DNA from: Alteromonas portus
GTDB lineage: Bacteria; Pseudomonadota; Gammaproteobacteria; Enterobacterales; Alteromonadaceae
NCBI RefSeq assembly: GCF_005117025.1
Contig: NZ_SWCO01000005.1
Coordinates: forward strand, 620,001 to 684,000
Length of the DNA stretch: 64,000 bases
Direction: 5' to 3'
Shown: piece after piece, positions 37,943 through 46,414 of the stretch
Position numbering within the stretch: the first letter of the stretch is position 1
How the letters are laid out: every line of letters begins with the position of its first letter
The notes under the pieces: model-generated
The model's database searches: none
Seen by the model: only the letters and a program-made list of their open reading frames with translations
Told to the model about the DNA's origin: nothing
Translations under genes and position numbers: made by a program

Positions 37943-38919
37943 AGTTTGCGTACCAATGGGTGTTCGTTGATAGTAATAAATTCACCATCTAAGGATTTTT
38001 CAAACCAATTAACGAAAGACAGTATTTTTTCTATAAACTCGCCACGCTCCCTATCATTTTTGACATAGGGAGTAAGACCAGCTTTCACACTAGGCGAGTG
38101 AAAAGATAAAATAAAATAAGTTTGTCCGAGAGCATTTTGACATTTAACGACATTCTTCATATCAGTAAGCGAAAAGCCCTCTGGGGAGAGTCTATGTAGC
38201 TTAGCTCGGAAAACCTTCTTCAATACTTTTATAAACAAGTTTTCACTTGAGTATGAAGTTGGCGAAGAGTTGAAATAGTTGCGAACAAAAGAGAAGGGCG
38301 AAACAACAGCACTTGAATGTGGCCAGCTTAGGATTTTATTTTCTAATTTTATATCGTTATTGAAGTTTCTAAAATCAGGCCCATGTTGATGTCGGTAATC
38401 AGCGAAAGGACTAATACTTACGTCAATCTTGTATCCTAATTCATTTAAAACTTGGTGCGTGTTATCCCCGATACCGTATCTTCCTGCGAGATAAGTTACT
38501 GGACGAGTGCCAGTTTGTTCGGAAATTTTGCCGGTTAGTTCTGCAAGTTTTGCGCGTTCTTGTTCGTAACCTAAATTACCTGGATAAGATAGATGCTCCG
38601 GAACGAACCCTACCGTTTGTTCAAAAGGAGGGTTGACCCATGGATGCAGGTGAGCTCCAAACTCTACATTCTTCGATATTTCTTTACTTATCTTAATATT
38701 AGCAATGCAATTCTGGCCTTGCGCACTACTTACAAATGGATAGTCCATTGCAAGCGTTGTTTTAGCGCCCATCAAAGAAAGAGACTGCACTAGGGCAAAT
38801 AATTCTTCGCCATGAGATACAGAAGTAGCGTCAACGTTAAAGCCGCCTCCCCAGTCAAACTCTTCTTCCGTGTGAATGACTATTGCTAATTTAGGAGGGC
38901 ATACATCGCCATCAGTCAC
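37939..38919 (-). CDS. polysaccharide deacetylase-like protein (WalW type)
   Basis: A 326-residue NodB-fold-like protein without signal peptide. The GTG at 38919 is the only start that keeps the LAIVIHTEEEFDWGGGF opening, where HTEEEFDW replaces the TFDD motif of classical NodB deacetylases. HLHPWVNPP supplies the H-x-H metal ligands and ITINEHPL is at the C-terminus. Family members are found in O-antigen loci of other bacteria and are assumed to deacetylate sugars, but the altered motif makes activity an inference. First gene of the coupled glycosyltransferase block. Confidence 0.75.
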   Translation of the reverse strand: MTDGDVCPPKLAIVIHTEEEFDWGGGFNVDATSVSHGEELFALVQSLSLMGAKTTLAMDYPFVSSAQGQNCIANIKISKEISKNVEFGAHLHPWVNPPFEQTVGFVPEHLSYPGNLGYEQERAKLAELTGKISEQTGTRPVTYLAGRYGIGDNTHQVLNELGYKIDVSISPFADYRHQHGPDFRNFNNDIKLENKILSWPHSSAVVSPFSFVRNYFNSSPTSYSSENLFIKVLKKVFRAKLHRLSPEGFSLTDMKNVVKCQNALGQTYFILSFHSPSVKAGLTPYVKNDRERGEFIEKILSFVNWFEKSLDGEFITINEHPLVRKL

Positions 38920-39006
38920 TATAACTTTATTCCGTGTTTTAAAGTAAAAAGTAATCGTATCTATTCTTCAAATAGGAGTAAAGCGTAAGCTATATCAACT
39001 GAGCGT

Positions 39007-40008
39007 TTATTTTAGCTTTACTAGGTTTGCTGAGCTCGTATTTACGCATTCTCTTAAAAGTTTTATGAAATTTCTATCGAATGCTAACTTTTGCTCTTCG
39101 TATCGAATTCTATTTTTTCTGCCAATGTCTTTTAGCTTGTCTAAGCCTGTTGATAGTATGAGTTCAATTGTGTTCTCTATATCTTCGATTGAACATTCGT
39201 TAATACTGCTGAAATATCGAGTACTCTTGCGTGAAACATTAAAGAGAAACAGGTCCTCACCAAACTCATTCATAGGAGCAGCATCAGTTACAGCTACCAC
39301 TGCGCTGGTTGACATAGCCTCGTTTATGCTGTGACCGAAGCCTTCAGCTTCAGATGGGCATAGGTGTATGCCACATTTGTTCATCAAAAATTCCAGTTCA
39401 TCTTGAGGCAAAAATGAGCTAAGAATTTTCAAGTTTTCTGCCCTAAATTTCTGGTGCTCATTCAGTCTGCTTACCACGGTGAGAGTGGGCCATTCAGGGT
39501 GCTTTTGCCAGGCTTGTAATAGTGGGATGGTGCCCTTTTGTTCGCTTTTTCCTGCTACGTGAAGATATTTACCGTAGTCTTTTTCGATAGTTTTATCTTG
39601 AATATCATTAGAGGTAAAGCCTGCAAACTCACAATGTAACCATCTAGCGCTGAGTTGTTTCAATGCGTACTTTGTTTTACAAAATACATGTACATTGTCG
39701 TCTATTTTTTGCTGAGTTTTGCTACGTAACCATTCTTGATTGGGAAAAAAAATATTGACATGAGTGTTAACCATTACCTCGCTATAAATTTCTTCAAAAT
39801 GAATGGTAAGTTGCTTTTTCCCTAAAAAAATGGAGGAGAAAAGTTTTTTGAGAAGATTCCAACAGTTTACAGAAGTATGTTTAGTCCCATCAAACTCTCT
39901 AATTGTAATATCAGGGAAATGCTCCTTTATAACTTTACTCACGATCAGAGCATCATTTTTTAATCCTTGCGAGGAACCAAATACAACATTTATTTGCCAG
40001 TCGTCCAT
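39007..40008 (-). CDS. glycosyltransferase, GT-B fold (paralogue of 21122-22126)
   Basis: A 333-residue protein. The N-terminal domain is short and unusual, the C-terminal half contains YGKYLHVAGKSEQKGTIPLL and LCPSEAEGFGHSINEAMSTSAVV. It matches 21122-22126 along most of its length and has the same downstream IRYEEQKLAFDRNF-like end. It is separated by 87 bp from the deacetylase gene and 71 bp from the ATP-grasp gene, so it may be transcribed with them. Confidence 0.75.
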   Translation of the reverse strand: MDDWQINVVFGSSQGLKNDALIVSKVIKEHFPDITIREFDGTKHTSVNCWNLLKKLFSSIFLGKKQLTIHFEEIYSEVMVNTHVNIFFPNQEWLRSKTQQKIDDNVHVFCKTKYALKQLSARWLHCEFAGFTSNDIQDKTIEKDYGKYLHVAGKSEQKGTIPLLQAWQKHPEWPTLTVVSRLNEHQKFRAENLKILSSFLPQDELEFLMNKCGIHLCPSEAEGFGHSINEAMSTSAVVAVTDAAPMNEFGEDLFLFNVSRKSTRYFSSINECSIEDIENTIELILSTGLDKLKDIGRKNRIRYEEQKLAFDRNFIKLLRECVNTSSANLVKLK

Positions 40009-40079
40009 GAACTAAATCCAAACTGTTGGTTGTTTTTTGTTCAGTTTAGGTTAGCCCAAGTTGCGTCAAAATTTATATA

Positions 40080-41813
40080 TTATTTTGTTATAGAATTCGA
40101 AGCCGTTAGAGTAATTAAAAGCTCATCGAGTGCACTACTTATATTCAAATAACATTGCTCAAGCGCGTCGGGAGAACCGTCATACGGATCAGCGATTTCC
40201 TCTAACGGCCCGGCCGGAGGCGGTACGAAATGAGCCAAATTTAAAGCTCTATAACTGTGATAATAACTGTTTAATAAATACTCATGTTTCAAGTCAAAGT
40301 AGATGACCAATTGTCCATGACTTTTTATCATAGATTGTGACAACCAACTAGAACGATGGCTTCTTAAATCTACTCCCCACTTATTAGCTTCCAGTATACA
40401 CCGTTCGGGAGAAGGGCGGCTCTCTAGTTGATGAAACCCTGCTCCTTTTACAACTACGTTTATTCCTTGTCGGTGGAACTTTTTCTCTAACAGGTTTGCC
40501 GCAAACGGAGAACGCATTATATTCCCATAACAGACAACCAAAATTTCATTAATTGGTTCAGCTAGTAAGTTGGCGTATTGCTTTGCATTGTTAGAATGTT
40601 TTGACATCCTGAATCTTCGCTTTATTTTTTCTCCTATAAGTTCATTAATCTCACTGAAAAACGGTCGAGTATCTCCCCATTGGAAGGTATCGATAGTATC
40701 GTTTCCTGTTAGCAGCCTAATGAAGCCAAATAAGCGAGGAAAAGCATTAGATAAAGCTTTAGCCGTTCCGTTTTGTGTCCTATTGCGTTCAAAACTGGCT
40801 TTTATATCGTAAAGATCGGATGTTAGACTTCTTGCGTGCGCTTTTAAATTGTACGTAAGCTTATAGCTTTTTTCATTAGTTAGTAGATAAGTAGCAAGAA
40901 TTTTGGGGAAATCAACGCCTGCGAAAATAGCAAGTGGAAGGCTCCCCCAGAAGCGTGCATTAATTTCGATGAGAATCCATTCGTTCGAGCTACTGTTATA
41001 TTTAAACTCAAACATGGCTACACCGCTATAGTTCAAGTGGATACAAATTTTCTGGCATGCATCAAGCATATCTGGCGGTAATGGGCATGCTTTTCTATAT
41101 GAACTTCCTCCACCGTGCTCAGGCTCAGACACTCGTTTGTGAGCAAACGCTGCCCTTACCTTACCTTTCCAAGAAAAGACAGATACTCCCATGCCTGTCC
41201 CTTCAAAAAAAAGTTCAACTAAGCATTGATCATTTTGTTGTTTAAATAGTTCAATATCAGAGATTGAGCGGGCTATAAGAACGGTATTTCTTTGATTTAG
41301 CTGTTCACTTTCGTATGATTTGGTTGGTTTTAATACGAGAGGGAGCGAGTATTTAGAAATTAATGCTTCTGAAGAAGTATCATTAAACTCACAGTGTTCT
41401 CCTGAAGCGACATTAATTCCCAATTCTACGGCTAATTTTCTCGTTTCTTCTTTGTCAAATAGTGGGCCGAGAATATTCCGATCCGGGATAGCAAAGGTCG
41501 CCTTTGTTTTTTTAGATTCTTGAATGTCCAGCAGTGGATACAATGATCTTTCATCACAAGGAACAATTAAATCATAATCCCCATCTTCTATAATCGCAGT
41601 AACTTTCGCCGAATATTCAATTTGAGTAAATGCCTGATAGTTTAGCTTGTAAACTTTTTTAATATACTTTGATCTTAAAGCAGGGGTAGTATTTATAAGC
41701 GTAACTATATCTACTTCCATACCGGCTGCCCCTAATGACCGGATTACAGAGAGGAAACTCCTAGTATCTTCACCTAAAACTAACACGCGTTTTTGTATAA
41801 GTAACTGAGTCAC
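40080..41813 (-). CDS. ATP-grasp ligase fused to a low-molecular-weight tyrosine phosphatase
   Basis: A 577-residue two-domain protein from a GTG at 41813. Residues 1 to about 400 are an ATP-grasp ligase: RVLVLGEDTRSFLSVIRSLGAAG at the start, LVLKPTKS near 160-165, VELFFEGTGMGVSVF and WILIEINARFWGSLPLAIFAG as the metal-binding block. Residues 423-577 are a LMW-PTP: VVCYGNIMRSP has the C-x5-R-S loop (Cys428, Arg434), and ADPYDGSPDALEQC holds the catalytic Asp542. It would ligate an amine and a carboxylate and also remove a phosphate from Tyr or a phosphosugar. Such phosphatases pair with BY-kinases in exopolysaccharide control. Placed 2 bp after the GmhB gene. Confidence 0.82.
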   Translation of the reverse strand: MTQLLIQKRVLVLGEDTRSFLSVIRSLGAAGMEVDIVTLINTTPALRSKYIKKVYKLNYQAFTQIEYSAKVTAIIEDGDYDLIVPCDERSLYPLLDIQESKKTKATFAIPDRNILGPLFDKEETRKLAVELGINVASGEHCEFNDTSSEALISKYSLPLVLKPTKSYESEQLNQRNTVLIARSISDIELFKQQNDQCLVELFFEGTGMGVSVFSWKGKVRAAFAHKRVSEPEHGGGSSYRKACPLPPDMLDACQKICIHLNYSGVAMFEFKYNSSSNEWILIEINARFWGSLPLAIFAGVDFPKILATYLLTNEKSYKLTYNLKAHARSLTSDLYDIKASFERNRTQNGTAKALSNAFPRLFGFIRLLTGNDTIDTFQWGDTRPFFSEINELIGEKIKRRFRMSKHSNNAKQYANLLAEPINEILVVCYGNIMRSPFAANLLEKKFHRQGINVVVKGAGFHQLESRPSPERCILEANKWGVDLRSHRSSWLSQSMIKSHGQLVIYFDLKHEYLLNSYYHSYRALNLAHFVPPPAGPLEEIADPYDGSPDALEQCYLNISSALDELLITLTASNSITK

Positions 41814-41815
41814 AC

Positions 41816-42379
41816 TTAAGAGTCCTGATTGAGTTTCTGGGCGAAAGAAAAAAGTGAATCAAAAATTTGCCACCTTGAAGGAGTATTTTCTGTTCGGAAA
41901 GCATGCCCCGTTTTTACTAGTATGCATTTCTCTATTCCAGCCGCTTCAGCGGCTTCCAAATCGCTGAACTTGTCGCCAACCATAAAACTTTTACTTACAT
42001 CTACATCATGTTTACCGATGAGATTGAGAAGCATCCCTGGCTTAGGTTTACGGCATGTACAGTATCTTTTATAGATGCCAGTTGCACCAGTAGGATGATG
42101 GGGGCAGAATTCGATATCAGTGATATTAACACCATGTTTTGCGAGTTCTGTATCAAGCCAGTTCATTAAGTTGTGAAAATCCGATTCAGAGTAATATCCT
42201 CGCCCTATACCGGCTTGGTTTGTCACAATGAATAAGCTGTATCCAGCGCTCTGCAACAGTTTAAGGGCACTAATACAATTGTCAGTGAATTTAAAGTCCT
42301 CGATTTTGTGAAGGTAATTAATTTCTTGGTTTATTACTCCGTCACGGTCAAGGAAAATGGCTTTTCGCTCAGTACTCAT
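41816..42379 (-). CDS. gmhB: D-glycero-D-manno-heptose 1,7-bisphosphate 7-phosphatase
   Basis: A 187-residue HAD phosphatase. LDRDGVIN gives Asp11 and Asp13; VTNQAGIGRGY and the zinc site C92-P-H-H with C107-x-C109-R-K-P are diagnostic for GmhB. GDKFSDLEAAEAAG is motif IV. It removes the 7-phosphate between the HddA and HddC steps (hddA at 3500, hddC at 5112). Located 37 kb from them and on the other strand, between the ATP-grasp/phosphatase gene and a flippase gene, with TAATG overlap to the latter. A copy for core LPS may exist elsewhere. Confidence 0.87.
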   Translation of the reverse strand: MSTERKAIFLDRDGVINQEINYLHKIEDFKFTDNCISALKLLQSAGYSLFIVTNQAGIGRGYYSESDFHNLMNWLDTELAKHGVNITDIEFCPHHPTGATGIYKRYCTCRKPKPGMLLNLIGKHDVDVSKSFMVGDKFSDLEAAEAAGIEKCILVKTGHAFRTENTPSRWQIFDSLFSFAQKLNQDS

Positions 42380-43848
42380 TACAAAGCCTTACTATTCATT
42401 TTATTTTTTATAGAAAATGCCACTTGGTTCAACAATTTTCTATCTTCAGGGGAAAAAAGAGGAAAAAATGTGGCTAAGAATATTGATATGAAGTAGGTCG
42501 TCGCGCCAACAATTGAGGTGAACAGAATTCTTACGATTAGGTTGTTAAAAGTGCTGTAGGCCAAAAAGATAAAGAACGACATTACTATCCCACAAATAAA
42601 GATAATACAGAACATTCTAATCAAACGCTTTGCACTCATTTTAACTACTACTGAAAGCCAGGCTAGGCTGCTTAAAAACATAAATACACTAAATAACGCC
42701 CTAAATATTGCCAACGAATCAGGGTCTGTAAGAAACTGATAAGTGAAATAAAGAGATATAAGTGCTACACAAAGTGTAATTAAGTCGTAGAAGAACACAT
42801 GTTTCACTAGACCGCGGGACAATAAAGCATCGCTGACAAAGTCTCCTGTTGTAGCGCTCAGTGTCAATATTGCTAGTGTCGCTAAGATAGGTGCATACAC
42901 TACCCATTGTTCACCAAGTAGCAGTAACGTTATGTCTTTTGAGAGTAGGAAAAGTCCGATAGTCATGGGAATACATAGAAGTAGCACCACGAAACACGTT
43001 GCATAGATGCGATCAAAACCCTTTTCTTGTCTGTTACCCATGGACATAAATGAAAAAAATACTTGGAACAAAGGGCCTACAAGTTCTCTTGACGGAAGCA
43101 TAGCAATATCTTTTAACGTGTTGTAACCGCCGACATTAGATAGACTGAATATTGAAGCAGCAAACCATACGTCGAATTTCGCGCGTATATGTGCAACGCC
43201 ATTTCTCAACAGTAACCACTTCCCAAAGTGAAGAGGTTTTCTGAAATGTATGAAAGTGAAAGTCGTACGCTCTTTTAAAAATATATAACTCACGCAACAC
43301 TGAGTTACAGCATTGGTTAACATTCCCATTACGAGTGCCCAATAATTCGCATAAAAGTAAGCAATGGTAATTGATATAACGCTACCTGCAATTTGTCCAA
43401 AAACCGCAAACTTTGCAAAGTAGTGAAACGACATTTCGCGTTTTAAATGAATGATAAAGCCATTGTTAGCTGCATTAACTAGTGGCAAAAAACTTAGCGT
43501 AATGAGAGGTAACAATAAGTCTTCTCGTTCTAGCAGCGTTACAACAAAAGGTGCGAGACATACAAGCAGAATGGTAAGACTTGTTTTAATTCCAAAATTT
43601 AAAGTCCAGCAGGCACAAAGTTCTTCTTTTGATACCTTTAATTTTTGAATGTAGTATTGATCAACACCGATATCAGTGAATACACTAGTAGCTTGAATTA
43701 CTAGCAGTAATACAGCGAATGCACCAAAGTCCGTTGGGGTAAGCAGCCTAGCCAAAAGAAAAACGGAAAGAAAGCCTAAGGCTCGGTTAAACCAAGCCGC
43801 ACCTAACACCCAAGTTGAGCTCTTTAAAAGTAAATTATCCCCTCTCAT
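42379..43848 (-). CDS. polysaccharide flippase (Wzx-like, MOP superfamily)
   Basis: Start at the ATG 43848 (a TTG at 43893 is in the upstream gene); 489 residues with about twelve spans, opening LLLKSSTWVLGAAWFNRALGF and continuing LARLLTPTDFGAFAVLLLV. The third flippase of the window. It overlaps the upstream gene by 14 bp and the gmhB gene by one base, forming a small operon with the GNAT-like, gmhB and ATP-grasp genes. Confidence 0.85.
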   Translation of the reverse strand: MRGDNLLLKSSTWVLGAAWFNRALGFLSVFLLARLLTPTDFGAFAVLLLVIQATSVFTDIGVDQYYIQKLKVSKEELCACWTLNFGIKTSLTILLVCLAPFVVTLLEREDLLLPLITLSFLPLVNAANNGFIIHLKREMSFHYFAKFAVFGQIAGSVISITIAYFYANYWALVMGMLTNAVTQCCVSYIFLKERTTFTFIHFRKPLHFGKWLLLRNGVAHIRAKFDVWFAASIFSLSNVGGYNTLKDIAMLPSRELVGPLFQVFFSFMSMGNRQEKGFDRIYATCFVVLLLCIPMTIGLFLLSKDITLLLLGEQWVVYAPILATLAILTLSATTGDFVSDALLSRGLVKHVFFYDLITLCVALISLYFTYQFLTDPDSLAIFRALFSVFMFLSSLAWLSVVVKMSAKRLIRMFCIIFICGIVMSFFIFLAYSTFNNLIVRILFTSIVGATTYFISIFLATFFPLFSPEDRKLLNQVAFSIKNKMNSKAL

Positions 43849-44953
43849 TTGAAAGACTGTCCGAGAGCCTAAAACGAGATTTTGACTCGTCAATCCAGCG
43901 TTTTAAAAGTAATAGGGGGCGTTTTCTTTGGAAGCTAGTTATTATTAACGTCTCTTCATCACTACATAATGAAGCTTTGTACTGACCTCTTCCACCCATA
44001 AAATCGTATGTAGTCTTGCCTTCTTCAGCATAAAGAGATATCGCAAGCGCATGAGCTACCAAACCCGGTTTTAATTTGTTGTCATCTTCATATTTTATGC
44101 CTGATAAGTAGAAGTATACGTAACCATGGTGTATAAAATTGTAGAGAAAGCAAGCGGACACACCATCTACACTTAAAGATAATATATCTATGCATCCGCT
44201 ACTAAAGTTACGCTTTATCAGCTCTTGGTGAAAATCTTTAAACCGTGGATTATTGAACCCACTTTTACTTCCTGTCCATCTCATACGATGAAGTTTTCCC
44301 GCGTCCGAGAGCATTTCTAGCGCTTCTTCAAGAGAGTCTGCACGTTTTAATTTGACGTCACCTTTCTCCTTTAGAAGTTTTATTGAACGTCTGATTTGAT
44401 GTCTGGTGTTCTTTGATAAGGTAGCAAGATAGTTATCTAAACACGCAAACTCAGGTTTCAAAGTTGTTGAATAACTTTTAGTTTCCCAGATTGTTCTTGG
44501 AAAAAGGTGTGTAGAGCAGGGGGTTTCAGAAATTTCTTGTCTGCTAACCCCCAATATGAATTCATCTACAAATGGATATTCTGCGGTTAGATGGTCTAAC
44601 ACAACAGTTCGAATAGACCATTCTCTTCCTCTTGGGCATAGAACGTCGTTGTATTCACTCCAGATTTGGTCAAAACTCTGTTTCCCAGTTCTGTTTATCC
44701 AAAGTTGATTCGTAGAGTAAAAGGGTTTGTTTTCTTTATGGATAGAAAAGAATGCCATACCAACAACTTGGTTGTGCTCATAAACAGTAATTAAATTAGT
44801 ATTATAATTGACCATTTTTAGCCAACAACCGATCCACTTCCAGCTAGTAAAAAAGCTTTTACTCGAAAGTTTTTCCAATTTGAGCCATTCATCTGCAATA
44901 TAGGTCAACTGCTCTTTTTCTAATTTTTCAGTTGTTACGGCCAGAGAGTTCAT
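43835..44953 (-). CDS. GNAT/FemAB-like acyltransferase (CelD-type)
   Basis: I choose the ATG at 44953, giving 372 residues; a TTG at 44980 would add nine. It has the double-GNAT architecture: an N-terminal segment SFFTSWKWIGCWLKMV and VYEHNQVVGMAFFSI, then a C-terminal GNAT-like part with SKNTRHQIRRSIKLL, DAGKLHRMRWTGSK and KPGLVAHALAISLYAEEGKTTYDFMGG. This CelD/FemAB group acylates or aminoacylates surface polymers, or makes N-acyl compounds, in exosortase loci. First gene of the small operon to 40080; divergent from the secreted protein gene. Confidence 0.75.
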   Translation of the reverse strand: MNSLAVTTEKLEKEQLTYIADEWLKLEKLSSKSFFTSWKWIGCWLKMVNYNTNLITVYEHNQVVGMAFFSIHKENKPFYSTNQLWINRTGKQSFDQIWSEYNDVLCPRGREWSIRTVVLDHLTAEYPFVDEFILGVSRQEISETPCSTHLFPRTIWETKSYSTTLKPEFACLDNYLATLSKNTRHQIRRSIKLLKEKGDVKLKRADSLEEALEMLSDAGKLHRMRWTGSKSGFNNPRFKDFHQELIKRNFSSGCIDILSLSVDGVSACFLYNFIHHGYVYFYLSGIKYEDDNKLKPGLVAHALAISLYAEEGKTTYDFMGGRGQYKASLCSDEETLIITSFQRKRPLLLLKRWIDESKSRFRLSDSLSNERG

Positions 44954-45072
44954 AAGAAGTGCAGTCTTTTGCTTATCCAATCCATTTTTTAGGCTTCTAG
45001 AATAGAACCATTAGAGATTTTAAGCAATCGCGGACGCACTTAGTTTAGCTTTAATCACACCTTGGAGCTTCG

Positions 45073-46326
45073 ATGAAATTTTCATTTCAGCTATTTGTAT
45101 GTTTTTTGATTATGTCAACAGTGTTTACTGTGATGGTCACTTCCACGAAGCCTATCTTGAGCAAGAGTGAAAATGTCTCTGGAGATGTTGTTAAAAAAGC
45201 GTATAGCTCTCTTACAGAGCTGAGGGAAGAGTTACTTAATGACAACCAAGACTTTGCAGTCAGTCTCTCTGAAGAAGACCTTAACAGCATGCTTCTGTTA
45301 GCCAATGACCTAGCCAATGTTAATACGAGGATAAATCTTAATGTAAATAATGGAATCTTCGTATTTCAATTGGGCTTTACTATAATCAACCAGCCTTTGT
45401 ACATAAATGGATTTTGTTTATTAGGAGGTTCTGCGGAGACACTAATAGATGAGTGCAAAATAGGATTAATTCCGATAAGTGGAAAAGTGACGGAGTTTCT
45501 TATCACTAACAGCGTTCAATTTTTCGGAGGGAAAGAACTGGCTGAATTAGTTAAAGGTTCACTCCGTTCGGTACACGTAGACCATGGGCACTTGGTTGGG
45601 AAAATGACAAAGTCTCAATCACTGGGAGAGAACATTCGCCAAAGAAAGAGACAATTTTTTAATGTATCTAAAAGAATATTTCAAAATGCTACTGTACATA
45701 AAGATGCTGTCACAGTTTATATTAATGTATTAGATACTATCCCACATTCTGAAACACGTTTAAGCATCTATATTGCGCACGCTTTCAAAGCTGCTAAAAA
45801 TTCGCCAAATGCTCTGTCACCGAAAAAAGAGAATGAAGCCGCCCTATGGGCAGTAGCGATCTTAGTAGGTTCGAACCAGTTTGCAGATTTAATCGGATTA
45901 GACAATTTGCCCTATAACACAAGAAGCACTCAAATTAATGGCCGTTTCGACCATAGCCTACATTATGTTTATTCTATGATAATCGAACTTACAACAAATG
46001 TTTCGTTTAGTAATAAAGTAGGGTTGTATAAAGAGTTGCTCGACAGTGAAGGAGGCAGTGGGTTTAGTTTTGATGATTTGGTAGCCGATAGAGCAGGAAC
46101 AAAGCTAGCGCATATCGCTACTTTGGACAACAAGCATGCAGTTCATATACAGAGAAGGTTTACTTCCCGTGAAATTATTCTTCTACCTAAATTAGACTTT
46201 CCTAATAACCAATTACAAAGCAATAACTTTGAAAGATATTTTGAGGGAACAAAGAATAGTGACCTTGAAGCTATAACAAAACGCATTGACATAGCCATTA
46301 ATGATTTAGAAATATATAAGTTTTAG
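45073..46326 (+). CDS. secreted or membrane-anchored protein of unknown function
   Basis: A 417-residue protein from an ATG with GGAG 5 bp upstream. Residues 1-25 are a signal peptide or membrane anchor (FSFQLFVCFLIMSTVFTVMV). Residues 60-190 are predicted beta-rich with repeated leucines, and the last 230 residues include LYKELLDSEGGSGFSFDDLVADRAGTKLA, which I quote split as GGSGFSFDDL and VADRAGTKLA. This looks like a conserved protease-associated or hydrolase-like segment, but I cannot name a family. It precedes the ThiF gene by 88 bp on the same strand, so both may share a transcript. Confidence 0.6.
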   Translation: MKFSFQLFVCFLIMSTVFTVMVTSTKPILSKSENVSGDVVKKAYSSLTELREELLNDNQDFAVSLSEEDLNSMLLLANDLANVNTRINLNVNNGIFVFQLGFTIINQPLYINGFCLLGGSAETLIDECKIGLIPISGKVTEFLITNSVQFFGGKELAELVKGSLRSVHVDHGHLVGKMTKSQSLGENIRQRKRQFFNVSKRIFQNATVHKDAVTVYINVLDTIPHSETRLSIYIAHAFKAAKNSPNALSPKKENEAALWAVAILVGSNQFADLIGLDNLPYNTRSTQINGRFDHSLHYVYSMIIELTTNVSFSNKVGLYKELLDSEGGSGFSFDDLVADRAGTKLAHIATLDNKHAVHIQRRFTSREIILLPKLDFPNNQLQSNNFERYFEGTKNSDLEAITKRIDIAINDLEIYKF

Positions 46327-46401
46327 ATTAGGTGCTCATTTTAACCAGTACGATTATCTGTTAAAGAGTGCTATAACTAAATAACACTATTTATCTTTGA
46401 T

Positions 46402-46408
46402 GAGGGAG
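46402..46408 (+). promoter_or_regulatory. ribosome binding site that fixes the ThiF start at GTG 46415
   Basis: GAGGGAG lies 6 bp before GTG 46415. The upstream ATG at 46400 and TTG at 46397 have no such site, and the ATG itself is part of this sequence. The protein then begins with the FDYNEAFSRNIGWV block. Confidence 0.7.
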
Positions 46409-46414
46409 TACGAA

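Noticed and set aside
44954-46414. Sigma-54 site before the secreted protein or ThiF gene
   Set aside because: No GG/GC pair with 12-base spacing in a matching context and no upstream dyad could be found.
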